Shown here piece after piece: positions 51,304-59,680 of a stretch of DNA of 64,000 nucleotides. How positions within the stretch are numbered: the first letter of the stretch is position 1; each line of letters begins with the position of its first letter. Under the pieces are notes generated by a model. That model did no database searches. It saw only the letters and a list, made by a program, of their open reading frames with translations, and was not told the DNA's origin. The stretch comes from Nakamurella sp. PAMC28650 (GTDB lineage Bacteria > Actinomycetota > Actinomycetes > Mycobacteriales > Nakamurellaceae): the NCBI RefSeq assembly GCF_014303395.1, contig NZ_CP060298.1, positions 3,739,001 to 3,803,000 on the forward strand. The letters are read 5' to 3'. Made by a program: the position numbers and the translations under genes.

Positions 51304-52926
51304 TCAGTGACCGTCCCGGTGCGGCAGGGTGAACTCCTCGAGATCGAGTTCGCGCTCCAGGATCCGCAGGCTGGAGTCGGTGAGACGGCCGGCATCGCGC
51401 CACCGCAGCAGTTCGTCGCGCTGGGCGTCGATGATGGCGCGGCGCGCGGTCAGCGCCGCTTCGTAGGTGGGCGAAACCGGAATCTCGCCGTTCTCGGCGC
51501 CCTCCAGGATGTCCGCCCTGCGCTGGTAGCGCTCCAGCCGGAGTTCCAGACCGGCACGCATGGCGCGCACGGCCTCGTCCGGGGTGTCCTGGTCCTCGGC
51601 GAGCTGCTCGAGCCTGGCCAGTCCGGCGTGGGCGGCAGCCGTGCGGACCTCGTTCCGCTCCAGGGCCTCGCCGGCGGCGTCGGCCCTGATCCCGGTGGCC
51701 CTGACGATCGGAGCGAACGTCAGGCCCTGCCCGATCAGGGTCACCAGGACGACGGCGTAGGCGCACAGCAGCAGCAGATCCCGGCCCGGGAAGGGTGCCC
51801 CGCCGTCGGTGACCAACGGCAGGCTGAAGATCGCGGCCAACGTGATGACCCCCCGGGTACCCGACCAGCTCATGATCAGCACCTCCCGGCCGCTCAGTGC
51901 GCCGTCGCCCGAGCGCTCGCCGCCGCCGAGTCGGGTGTGCAGACGGGGCGGCAGGAACTGGGTCACCACGAGCCAGATCGGACGGAGCAACAGGACCACC
52001 CCGAGCGTGACGCCCAACCCGGCCACGATGGTCGATGTCGGGTAGCCCTCGAGCCCGGTGAGCACCCTGGGGAGCTGTTGGCCGATCAGGATGAAGACGA
52101 AACCCTCCAGCAGGAAGTCGATCAGCCGCCAGACGGCAGTGGTCTGCAGCCGGCTGGCCCCGGAGGAGAAGCGGGGGGTGTCGTGCCCGATGACGAGTCC
52201 TGCGACGACCACGGCCAGTACACCGGAGACGTGGATCTCCTCGCCGAACAGGTAGGCGGCGAACGGGGTGATCAGCGAGAGACTGTTGACCAGCACGGGC
52301 TCGTTCACCCGTGACCGGACCAGCCGGACGAACAATGCCACCACCATCCCGACGGCCAGACCACCGACCGCGGCCAGCAGGAAGCGCAGCCCGAACATGC
52401 CGACCGAGAACCCGCCGGTGGTCGCCGCGACCACCGCGACGGTGAAGGTGGTCAGGGCGGTGGCGTCGTTCAGCAGACCCTCGCCCTCGATGAGCGTGAT
52501 GAGCCTGGGGGGCAGGCCCGCGCGGCGGCCGATGGCCAGCGCCGCGACCGGATCCGGGGGCGCCACCGCCGCGCCGAGAGCAATGCCGGCGGCGAGGCTG
52601 ATCGCCGGGAGGAACAGGTGGATCCCGACACCGACCAGCAGGGCGGTGGCCAGCACCAGCCCGACGGACAGGCTGATGACCGGTCGCAGATTCTTCCGGA
52701 TGGCCAGCAGCGACGAGTTGAGCGCCGCGCTGTAGAGCAGCGGCGGAAGGACGAACGTCAGGATCACCTGGGGGTCGAGCTCGATGTTGGTCCCCGGGAG
52801 CAGCGCGTAGATCAGCCCGGCTGCGGTGAGCAGGGCGGCGGCCGGCAACCGGGTGCGTTCGGCGATCAGTTCCACCACCAGGACGACCGCGACGCCGGCC
52901 ACCACGAAGATCAGGATGTGGGTCAT
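51304..52926 (-). CDS. Na+/H+ antiporter (CPA1 family)
   Basis: A 540-residue cation:proton antiporter. About twelve helices; VAPPDPVAALAIGRRAGLP and EGEGLLNDATALTTF carry the paired acidic/Asn-Asp ion-binding residues of CPA1. A hydrophilic C-terminal tail of about 130 residues is alpha-helical (GLELRLERYQRRADILEG) and may be regulatory. ATG at 52926. Upstream (52964-53058) are tandem repeats that occupy its promoter region. Confidence 0.92.
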   Translation of the reverse strand: MTHILIFVVAGVAVVLVVELIAERTRLPAAALLTAAGLIYALLPGTNIELDPQVILTFVLPPLLYSAALNSSLLAIRKNLRPVISLSVGLVLATALLVGVGIHLFLPAISLAAGIALGAAVAPPDPVAALAIGRRAGLPPRLITLIEGEGLLNDATALTTFTVAVVAATTGGFSVGMFGLRFLLAAVGGLAVGMVVALFVRLVRSRVNEPVLVNSLSLITPFAAYLFGEEIHVSGVLAVVVAGLVIGHDTPRFSSGASRLQTTAVWRLIDFLLEGFVFILIGQQLPRVLTGLEGYPTSTIVAGLGVTLGVVLLLRPIWLVVTQFLPPRLHTRLGGGERSGDGALSGREVLIMSWSGTRGVITLAAIFSLPLVTDGGAPFPGRDLLLLCAYAVVLVTLIGQGLTFAPIVRATGIRADAAGEALERNEVRTAAAHAGLARLEQLAEDQDTPDEAVRAMRAGLELRLERYQRRADILEGAENGEIPVSPTYEAALTARRAIIDAQRDELLRWRDAGRLTDSSLRILERELDLEEFTLPHRDGH

Positions 52927-52963
52927 CTACCCCTCCAGGGACGAGATCAGGTCGTGGGGCCGG

Positions 52964-53058
52964 GTGCGGGTCGGTACGTCGTGCTGCCGCTCGTATGACG
53001 TGCTGCGGGTCGGTACGTCGTGCTGCGGCTTGTATGACGTGCTGCGTGCCGTACGACG
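52964..53058. repeat. imperfect tandem repeats of about 19-20 bp
   Basis: Four to five degenerate copies based on GTGCTGCGGGTCGGTACGTC and GTGCTGCCGCTCGTATGAC follow each other. The array lies 38 bp upstream of the antiporter start. It is directly followed by the palindrome at 53062-53101. Could be regulatory or an extragenic repeat cluster. Confidence 0.75.
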
Positions 53059-53061
53059 CCA

Positions 53062-53101
53062 GACCCGCTCGTCCGACGCTCGAGCGTCAGACGAGCGGGT
53101 C
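53062..53101. terminator. strong nested palindrome, possible terminator of the aldo/keto reductase gene
   Basis: Outer arms GACCCGCTCGTC (53062-53073) and GACGAGCGGGTC (53090-53101) pair perfectly; within them GACGCTCGAGCGTC (53075-53088) is a perfect 14-bp palindrome. It lies 37 bp past the aldo/keto reductase stop (minus strand). No T-run. It shares its core with the repeat at 7387-7409. Confidence 0.6.
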
Positions 53102-53137
53102 GTGAGTCATACCAGTCGCTCCGGAGTCGGACGCGTG

Positions 53138-54121
53138 CTACCAGCGGGCGTGCACCTGCGCCTTGATCTTCGATTCGTAGAGGGCGGAGATCCCGGCGAG
53201 CACCTCGTCGGACAGAGCCGGAACGCTTGCGGCACTTGCGTTCTTGATCGCCTGGTCGGTGTTGCGGGCACCAGGGATGGCGGTGGTGACGCCCGGTTGC
53301 TGCACGATCCAGCGCAGCGCCGCCTGTGCGGGGGTGACGCCCTCGGGCAACAGTGCGGCGAACTCCTGGGCCGCCGCAACGCCGGTTTCGTAGTCGACGC
53401 CGGAGAACGTCTCGCCCACGTCGAAGGCGGCACCGTTGCGGTTGTAGTTGCGGTGATCGCCAGGGGCGAACGTCGACGCGCTCGTGTAGCGCCCCGAGAG
53501 CAGACCGGACGCCAGCGGAACCCGCGCGATGATTCCGACCCCGGCCGCCGCCGCCGCCGGCAGCACCTTCTCGAGCGGCTTGAGCCGGAACGCGTTCAGG
53601 ATGATCTGCACGCTCGCCGTTCCTGGATGGGCGATCGCCGCCAGTGCCTCGTCGCATGTCTCGACGCTGACGCCGTAGTGGGCGATCCGGTCTTCGGCGA
53701 CCAGCGTGTCGAGTGCGTCGTAGACCTCGTCGGAGGAGAACACGGAACTCGGGGGGCAGTGCAGCTGGACGAGGTCCAGACGGTCGACCCCCAGGTTCTT
53801 GCGCGACCGGTCGTTCCAGGCGCGGAAGTTCTCCAGCACGTAGTTCTCCGGCAACTGCTCCATCCGGCGCCCCATCTTGGTGGCCACGAAGATCTGGTGC
53901 CCGCCGTGTTCCCGGAGGTACCGGCCGATGACCTGCTCGCTCCGTCCGTCGCCGTAGACGTCGGCGGTGTCGAAGAAGTCGACGCCGTGTTCGACGGCGG
54001 CGTCCAGGACGGCGAGGGCCTCGCTCTCGTCCACGTTGCCCCAGTCGGAGCCGAGCTGCCAGGTGCCGAGTCCGATGACGGAGATGTCGCGGCCGGTGCG
54101 GCCGAGTGTGCGCTGTTCCAT
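53138..54121 (-). CDS. aldo/keto reductase
   Basis: A 327-residue aldo/keto reductase. VIGLGTWQLGSDWG near the start, FFDTADVYGDGRSEQ with catalytic Asp and Tyr, the Lys in FVATKMGR and DLVQLHCPP with the active-site His are present, so it should be active. The ATG at 54121 is preferred over one at 54130. It is not close in sequence layout to the aldo/keto reductase at 4270. Substrate unknown. Confidence 0.92.
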   Translation of the reverse strand: MEQRTLGRTGRDISVIGLGTWQLGSDWGNVDESEALAVLDAAVEHGVDFFDTADVYGDGRSEQVIGRYLREHGGHQIFVATKMGRRMEQLPENYVLENFRAWNDRSRKNLGVDRLDLVQLHCPPSSVFSSDEVYDALDTLVAEDRIAHYGVSVETCDEALAAIAHPGTASVQIILNAFRLKPLEKVLPAAAAAGVGIIARVPLASGLLSGRYTSASTFAPGDHRNYNRNGAAFDVGETFSGVDYETGVAAAQEFAALLPEGVTPAQAALRWIVQQPGVTTAIPGARNTDQAIKNASAASVPALSDEVLAGISALYESKIKAQVHARW

Positions 54122-54172
54122 GAACCCCACTCTAGTTCAGTGGCTGAACATTCACGCGCCGGACGAGATCGG

Positions 54173-55657
54173 TTACGGCGCCTGCGAACCCCGCTCCGAC
54201 TCCTGTTCCAGCAGTAGATCGAGGTCGCGGAGGCGGGCGAGGCCGGCCAACGGTTGGGCCATCCGGTGGTTGCCGCGGAAGTCGTCCTGATGAGCGTGCA
54301 GGAACGCCCAGTAGCCGGCGGTGAACGGGCATGCCTTCTCCCCCACGCGGATCTTGGGGTTGAACTCGCAGGGGCGGCAGTAGTCGCTCATCCGGTCGAT
54401 GTAGGCCCCACCGGAGGCGTAGGGCTTCGTCGCCATCACCCCGCCGTCGGCGTACTGCGACATGCCGACGACATTCGGCACCATGACCCAGTCGTAGCCG
54501 TCCACGAACGCCCGGTGGAACCAGTCGGTCACCTGCTGCGGCTGCCAGCCGCGCTGCATCGCGTAGTTGCCGAGCACCATCAGGCGCGGGATGTGGTGGG
54601 CCCAGCCGTGGTCCCGCACGTCCGCCAGCACCGAGCCCAGACACCGGGCCCGCACGTCGTCCGCGTCCAGTTCGGCGAACCAGGCCGGGATCGAAGCTGT
54701 TGCGTGCAGGGCATTCTGGTCGCGGTAGCTGGGCTTCTGCTGCCAGTAGAGGTGCCAGACGTAGTCCCGCCATCCGATGATCTGACGGATGAAGCCCTCG
54801 GCAGACGGAAGCGACGCCTGCCCCTTCCGGTGGGCAAGTTCCACCCGGCGGACGACGTCCACCGGGTCGAGCAGACCGAGGTTCAGCGGGGCGGACAGCA
54901 ACGAGTGCGCCATCCAGGGGTCACCGGCCAGCATCGCGTCCTCGTGCGGACCGAAGGCGTCGAGACGTTCGGAGATGAAGTGCCGCAACACTTCGAGCGC
55001 CTCGCGCTCCGTGGCGGCGAACCGCCGTTGACCGTCCCGGCCGATGAAGCCGACGTCACCGTCGCGTTCCCATCGATCGAGGTCGTGACGCACCTGCTCG
55101 TCGATCTCGTCCTCTTCCGGCCACCACGGACCCGGCACCCCGAGGGTGCCCGACCGCGGCGGGGGTTCCCGGTTGTCCGCGTCGTAGTTCCACCTCCCAC
55201 CCAGTGGGTCACCACCGTCCATCAGGACATCGAGCCGGATGCGGGCATCCCGGTAGAAGTCCTCCATCAGCAGCCGGCGGCGACCGCGGCCCTGCGCCCA
55301 GGTGGTGAATTCCTCCATCGAGCTCGCGAATCCCCTGGCCGGCAACACTTCCACCCCCGGAAGGCCCTGCACGAGCTTTAGTGCGGCGCGACTGGTCGGG
55401 TGGCAGACGGTCAACGGTCCGGCCGAACCCTTCACGGCTTCCCGATAGGTGTCGGCGCGCAGGTACTCGCACCGCTCGCCGAGTTCGGCAGCACGGTGCC
55501 GCATCGCCGACAGCACCAGATGCGCCTTCTGGCGGTGGAAACGCCGCCGTGCGAAGACGGCCCGCGACTCGACGATCAGTACCCGCTGGTCGTCATCATC
55601 GAGGAAGTGGGTGCCGAGCTGGTCTCCGAAGAGCCATCGGCGGGCCGCCTCGCCCAC
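54173..55657 (-). CDS. Fe-S bacterial cryptochrome/photolyase (CryB/PhrB type)
   Basis: A 494-residue cryptochrome/photolyase of the iron-sulphur group, which repairs (6-4) photoproducts with FAD and a lumazine antenna. The [4Fe-4S] cysteines are visible as ARCLGS and, near the C-terminus, YCRPC and KACPF, spaced 3 and 13 residues as in PhrB. The FAD-binding RGWQPQQVTDWFHRAFVDGYDWVM region is conserved. The GTG at 55657 overlaps the stop TAG of the upstream small gene by one base. Confidence 0.93.
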   Translation of the reverse strand: MGEAARRWLFGDQLGTHFLDDDDQRVLIVESRAVFARRRFHRQKAHLVLSAMRHRAAELGERCEYLRADTYREAVKGSAGPLTVCHPTSRAALKLVQGLPGVEVLPARGFASSMEEFTTWAQGRGRRRLLMEDFYRDARIRLDVLMDGGDPLGGRWNYDADNREPPPRSGTLGVPGPWWPEEDEIDEQVRHDLDRWERDGDVGFIGRDGQRRFAATEREALEVLRHFISERLDAFGPHEDAMLAGDPWMAHSLLSAPLNLGLLDPVDVVRRVELAHRKGQASLPSAEGFIRQIIGWRDYVWHLYWQQKPSYRDQNALHATASIPAWFAELDADDVRARCLGSVLADVRDHGWAHHIPRLMVLGNYAMQRGWQPQQVTDWFHRAFVDGYDWVMVPNVVGMSQYADGGVMATKPYASGGAYIDRMSDYCRPCEFNPKIRVGEKACPFTAGYWAFLHAHQDDFRGNHRMAQPLAGLARLRDLDLLLEQESERGSQAP

Positions 55658-55776
55658 TACTTGGCTTTTTTGGGCGTCATCGCCTTGACGACCGGGCTGG
55701 CTGCGGTCGGGGCGGCGGCGGCCTTGATCTGTTTGGGCTTGCGGACCTCGCGGCCGCCCTTGTTCTTGCTGGACAT
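55657..55776 (-). CDS. 39-residue basic protein coupled to photolyase
   Basis: A 39-residue Lys/Ala-rich peptide (MSSKNKGGREVRKPKQIKA, then PKKAK). The opening SKNKGGREVRKPKQ recurs in small uncharacterised bacterial proteins I recall. Its last base is the first base of the photolyase GTG (TAGTG), so translation of photolyase likely depends on it. The ATG at 55776 has AGGAG-like sequence GAGGAGAAC upstream. Function unknown, possibly nucleic acid binding. Confidence 0.7.
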   Translation of the reverse strand: MSSKNKGGREVRKPKQIKAAAAPTAASPVVKAMTPKKAK

Positions 55777-55897
55777 CGTGTTCTCCTCGTCATGGGCACA
55801 GGGGGTGGGGCAGGGATGGTTCCCGGGGTGCCTCGGGCCACGGTGTCGGTTGCTGCCCGACACTACGCCGAGAAGGACGGCGACGGTCGGTACCTCG

Positions 55898-56476
55898 TCA
55901 GGCGCGGGCGCGGAACAGATCGACGACCCTGGTGACGTACTGGCGACTGGCCTTCACGCCGAAATAGCCGGTGCCGATGACGGTGTCGGCGTCGGCGATG
56001 ATCCGGAACGCGAGCGACCACCCCCGCGATCGCCGCCGCAGCAATGCGGACACGGCATACGCTCCGAGAGCGCCGTTCTGATAGGCCATTGCGGTCTTGC
56101 CGTCCAGCACCGGAGCCAGGTCGTCGTCGCTGCCCAGGCGCGTGGCGACAGCCGTTGCGACGAGGTTGACCGCGTTCTGCGCGGCGATGGCCAGCAGCGC
56201 CGGCTTCGGCGCGATGTTCCCCCGCCACTCGTTGATGCCGATGGCCAGGATCCCGGCCTTGTCGAAGGCCGCATCGATCCCCGCGCCGAATTCGCTGCTC
56301 TGGTTCAGCATCCGGGCGACCTTGCCGTCCAGCAGGTCGAGCAACCGGCCGATCACCGTCTCGGTGATCCCCCGCCCGGTGTCGGCCCGTGCCGAGCCGT
56401 GCAGCACCAGCCCCAGCCCGACGGCGCTGATCGCATTGGGGATGGTGAGGACGTCGGACGCTTTGAAGGAGGCCAC
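55898..56476 (-). CDS. CDP-alcohol phosphatidyltransferase family protein
   Basis: A 192-residue membrane protein with the complete CDP-alcohol phosphotransferase motif D-xx-DG-xx-AR-x8-G-xxx-D-xxx-D at residues 47-72 (D47, D50, G51, A54, R55, G64, D68, D72). It is short for the family and has weaker hydrophobic helices than PgsA or PssA. It may attach a head group to a diacylglycerol, or a different lipid. ATG at 56476; the stop of the YhjD gene is 36 bp upstream. Confidence 0.85.
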   Translation of the reverse strand: MASFKASDVLTIPNAISAVGLGLVLHGSARADTGRGITETVIGRLLDLLDGKVARMLNQSSEFGAGIDAAFDKAGILAIGINEWRGNIAPKPALLAIAAQNAVNLVATAVATRLGSDDDLAPVLDGKTAMAYQNGALGAYAVSALLRRRSRGWSLAFRIIADADTVIGTGYFGVKASRQYVTRVVDLFRARA

Positions 56477-56512
56477 ACCCGTAATCTTCGCAGGTGCCCG
56501 TGACGTCGCGCA

Positions 56513-57637
56513 TCAGTCGGGGTCGGCCAGGAACTCTTCGATCGCAGTCTGGATGACCGCCTCCCGGCTGACGCCTCTGGCCTGCGCGATCCGGTCCAGC
56601 CCCTGCGCCCCTGGCCGGGACAACCGGATCTCGGTGAGGTCCTGCTCCTCGGGGAGGACGGGCACGGGCAGGTCGGCGCCCGCGATGCTCCCCTTCGAGG
56701 TGGCGATCCACGCCGCGAGGAACAGCACGACGGTGGCCGCCAGGTTGAAGAAGATCAGCAGCCCGATGATCGGGCCGAAGATCTTGGCGGTCGTCGACCG
56801 GAGCAGGAGTGGGAGCAGCAGGGTCAGCGCGAACTTGAGCACTTCGAACGCGATCGCGGCCGCAGCGGAGCCCCGGATCAGGGCCTTGCGCTTCGCCGGG
56901 TAGCCCTTCGGGGGCAGTACCCGGTAGACGCCGAGGAAGATCGCCATGTCGGCGAGGATGGCCAGGGCGATCGGCACGACGGTGAACACCGGCCCGAGCC
57001 AGCTGATCCGGTCGAGTCCGAGCCAGCCGAGCACGGCCTTCTGCGCCGAGGTACCCACCGCGGTCAGCGCAAGCGACAGCGCGATGCCGACCGTCAGGGC
57101 GGCGAGGTAGCGCAGGCTCTTCAGGTAGTACCGCCCCAGGCTCTCGGCCGCGATCTCCTGCTCGGTCCCGAAATCCGGGCGCCACATCGCCTGGATCGCG
57201 CTGCGCAGGTTGCCCATCCAGCTCACCCCCGAGTAGAGGGCGACCACCAGGCCGATGACGCCGACGGTGAACCTCGCGTTGATCGCCTGGTCGAGCAGAC
57301 TGCTGACCGACGATTCCAGCGTCCCCGGCAGAAGGGACGTGATCCCGCTCTGCAGCGACTTCAGCAGTCCGGGTTGGGAGGTCAGCACGAACCCGGCGAT
57401 CGAGAAGCTGACCATCAGGATCGGCACCACGGCCAGGAACGAGAAGTACGTGATCGCCGCGGCGAACTGCCATCCGAGCCGGTTGGCGAAGCGGTCGACC
57501 GCTCGGATGATGTGCTTGACGAACGGCTTGCCGATCAGCCACGTGAACCAGCCCTTGACTGCCGAGAACACCCTGCGCTCCCCTCTCCAGATCTTCCTGC
57601 GTCCTGTGGTGCCTGTACCCGGGTCGCGGCCGGGCAC
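56513..57637 (-). CDS. YhjD/YihY/BrkB family membrane protein with a ribbon-helix-helix-like tail
   Basis: A 374-residue membrane protein of the BrkB family with about six helices: WQFAAAITYFSFLAVVPILM is the family landmark, followed by GVIGLVVALYSGVSWMGNLRSA. The cytosolic C-terminal 45 residues (DLTEIRLSRPGAQGLDRIAQ, then VSREAVIQTAIEEFL) look like a ribbon-helix-helix (CopG-type) segment, unusual for this family as far as I know. E. coli YhjD has been linked to lipid transport. GTG start at 57637. Confidence 0.85.
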   Translation of the reverse strand: MPGRDPGTGTTGRRKIWRGERRVFSAVKGWFTWLIGKPFVKHIIRAVDRFANRLGWQFAAAITYFSFLAVVPILMVSFSIAGFVLTSQPGLLKSLQSGITSLLPGTLESSVSSLLDQAINARFTVGVIGLVVALYSGVSWMGNLRSAIQAMWRPDFGTEQEIAAESLGRYYLKSLRYLAALTVGIALSLALTAVGTSAQKAVLGWLGLDRISWLGPVFTVVPIALAILADMAIFLGVYRVLPPKGYPAKRKALIRGSAAAAIAFEVLKFALTLLLPLLLRSTTAKIFGPIIGLLIFFNLAATVVLFLAAWIATSKGSIAGADLPVPVLPEEQDLTEIRLSRPGAQGLDRIAQARGVSREAVIQTAIEEFLADPD

Positions 57638-57678
57638 ACGTCAGTGGAGCATGCGGGCCGGGCGGGAGCATCTCCTCA

Positions 57679-57737
57679 TCGACCGGAATGAGATCCGCAG
57701 TTTTCTCCCCATGAATCGCGGATCTCATTCCGGTCGA
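57679..57737. repeat. perfect 20-bp inverted repeat
   Basis: TCGACCGGAATGAGATCCGC (57679-57698) and its exact reverse complement (57718-57737) surround a 19-nt T/C-rich spacer. It lies between the YhjD start and the ArfB stop. Such a long perfect palindrome could be a transcription terminator for the ArfB gene, a REP-type element, or a remnant of a mobile element. Confidence 0.9.
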
Positions 57738-57793
57738 CGCCGAAACGGGCGGGGTCGACGCGGAAACCGGCGGGGTCGACGCGGAAACCGGGC
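57732..57793. repeat. three direct repeats of about 20 bp
   Basis: Three successive copies of GGTCGACGCGGAAACCGGCG, the first slightly divergent (CCGAAACGGGCG), begin in the right arm of the palindrome at 57718-57737. Adjacent to the perfect inverted repeat, they suggest a compound extragenic element. Confidence 0.75.
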
Positions 57794-57833
57794 AGCGTCA
57801 TGGACGCGGGCGAACCAGTCAGGGGCCGAGGCG

Positions 57834-58343
57834 TCAGTCGTCGCCGGGACGGGAGCGGGAGGCCTTCACCTGTCCGCGGGCCTTCTTGCCGGCGATCCGC
57901 CGTTCGATCGATCCGCGGGTCGGCCGGCTGGGTCTGCGGTTCGCCGGAGGCGGGCCCAACGCCTGCTGGAGCAGGTGCAGCAGCCGGCGTCTGGCGGTCT
58001 CACGGTTGCGCAACTGGGCGCGATGTTCGGACACCGTGATGACGATCTCCCCGTTGACGAGTTGTCGGTCGAGACGGTCGAACAGCCTGGCGCGCAGGTG
58101 ATCCGGCATCGTGGCCACCGATGGCGACCGCGATGGGTTCCAGCTCAGCTCGACGCGGCTGTCTGCCGTGTTGACCCCCTGACCGCCCGGCCCCGATGAA
58201 CGCGAGAAGCGCCAGTGCAGCTCGTCCACCGCCAGGACCAGCGCGCCGCTGACGCGCAGAGGGACATCGATACGGTGGGCCCCGCCCGTTCCAGCACGGT
58301 TCGAAGCAGCGGTCGCAGCCGGATCGTCGCGGCGGGCAGGCAT
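57834..58343 (-). CDS. arfB: ribosome rescue factor ArfB-like (GGQ peptidyl-tRNA hydrolase)
   Basis: A class I release factor-like protein with a GGQ motif (FSRSSGPGGQGVNTADSRVE) and a basic C-terminal tail (SIERRIAGKKARGQVKASRS) that in ArfB enters the mRNA channel of stalled ribosomes. About 169 residues from the ATG at 58343; an ATG at 58352 is close, and the first 25 residues are extra compared with typical ArfB. It hydrolyses peptidyl-tRNA to free stalled ribosomes. Divergent to Nei2. Confidence 0.9.
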   Translation of the reverse strand: MPARRDDPAATAASNRAGTGGAHRIDVPLRVSGALVLAVDELHWRFSRSSGPGGQGVNTADSRVELSWNPSRSPSVATMPDHLRARLFDRLDRQLVNGEIVITVSEHRAQLRNRETARRRLLHLLQQALGPPPANRRPSRPTRGSIERRIAGKKARGQVKASRSRPGDD

Positions 58344-58513
58344 GGTCACCATGCTGTCACCCGTGGTGCGGGGGCAGCGGTCGATCGGTCGGTCCAGGAC
58401 GCCGATCGCCCCGTCGCAACGTGGCCGCCCACTGGGTTCGAAGTGCAACAGTAGGTCGACCAGGGTGCGGCCCGGCCGCCCGTACAGTGCGATGGTGAAC
58501 AAATCGAGCGCCC

Positions 58514-59311
58514 ATGCCTGAGGGTCACACCCTGCACCGACTGGCCCGGCAACAACAGAAGTTGTTCAGCGGACACACCATCGCCGTGTCCAGCCCGCAG
58601 GGCCGGTTCGAGGCCGGCGCCGAGGCGCTCGACGGCCGTCAGCTGATCCGCGCGGAGGCCTACGGGAAGCACCTCCTGCAGCACTACCAGGATGCGCCGA
58701 CACTGCACATCCACCTGGGGCTGTTCGGAAAGTTCACCACCGGCCACGGTGAGCCACCGGCGCCGCGGGGCGCCCTGCGGATGCGGATGGTCGCCGACTC
58801 CGGATGGACGGACCTCCGCGGCCCCACGGCGTGCGAACTGATGGATCCGCCTGCCATCGATGCGCTGCTGGGCCGGCTGGGTCCTGATCCGATCCGAACC
58901 GACAGCGATCCGGATCTGGCCTACCGCAAAATCTCTCGCAGCAGGGTGTCCATCGCCGCGCTGCTGATGGACCAGTCGGTACTGGCCGGTGTCGGCAACG
59001 TCTACCGCGCCGAGATCCTGTTCCGCCACGGCGTCAATCCGTACCGTCCGGGGAAATCCATCGACGCCGAGTTGTGGCAGGAGATGTGGGCAGATCTGGT
59101 GGTGCTGATGCGCGCCGGGGTCCGCAGTGGCCGGATCGAAACCCTTCGCTCCGAGGAGCGACCACGGGCGCGCGGTCGACTCGCCCGTTCCGAGGCCGGC
59201 TACGTCTACCGGCGCACCGGTCAGCCGTGCCGCATCTGCGGAACCCCGGTGGCCGCCGCGGAACTGGTCGGCCGCAACCTGTTCTGGTGCCCGTACTGCC
59301 AGGCGGACTGA
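58514..59311 (+). CDS. Fpg/Nei family DNA glycosylase (Nei2-like)
   Basis: A 265-residue base-excision repair glycosylase/AP lyase. N-terminal PEGHTLHRLARQQ (Pro2, Glu3 catalytic after Met removal), the helix-two-turn-helix VSIAALLMDQSVLAGVGNVYRAEIL, and a C-terminal zinc finger CRICGT...FWCPYCQ with four Cys. The PEGHT start matches mycobacterial Nei2. It removes oxidised pyrimidines in single- and double-stranded DNA. ATG at 58514. Confidence 0.93.
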   Translation: MPEGHTLHRLARQQQKLFSGHTIAVSSPQGRFEAGAEALDGRQLIRAEAYGKHLLQHYQDAPTLHIHLGLFGKFTTGHGEPPAPRGALRMRMVADSGWTDLRGPTACELMDPPAIDALLGRLGPDPIRTDSDPDLAYRKISRSRVSIAALLMDQSVLAGVGNVYRAEILFRHGVNPYRPGKSIDAELWQEMWADLVVLMRAGVRSGRIETLRSEERPRARGRLARSEAGYVYRRTGQPCRICGTPVAAAELVGRNLFWCPYCQAD

Positions 59312-59332
59312 CGCCGCTGGACGTCACCGGAC

Positions 59333-59680
59333 GTCATCCGTACTGGAAGGAAATTCCGTTCGGCAGAGGATGTTCTACTCCAGATCCCCTTCGGGTCGAC
59401 GAGGAGATGCCCCGCGCCGGCAGCCCCCGGACCAGTCACCGCACTTCGGGTTCTGGTGACCCACAGCGTGGGGCTGTCGATCGCGGCCGAGGAGGACGGA
59501 CGCAGCCTCGGGCACGTCATGTTCACGCCGAGCCTGCTCGATGCACCCGATCGGCTCCTGTCCGTCGGGTTTCTCGGTCCGGCGGCGGTACTGCCGGAGT
59601 TCCCTGGTCAGGCATGGACGCGGGTCAGGTGTTGGCGGCACGTTGCCGGGCGGCTGCGAACGGAACGCGGTCGAAGATGA
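59333..59680 (+). pseudogene. degraded GNAT acetyltransferase remnant
   Basis: A frame in phase with the nei2 stop contains LSIAAEEDGRSLGHVMFTPS, LLDAPDRLLSVGFLGPAAVL and PEFPGQAW, which match the middle of YhbS-like N-acetyltransferases (AEDDGRVVGHVMFT...LLSPVGVLPEFQGQGIG). It breaks before the acetyl-CoA loop, and no plausible start codon or full N-terminus is present. The 3' part overlaps the SnoaL gene on the other strand. Most likely a truncated relic. Confidence 0.6.

Noticed and set aside
52826..54217. 463-residue plus-strand frame
   Set aside because: It runs opposite the aldo/keto reductase gene and through the repeats; shadow frame in G+C-rich DNA.
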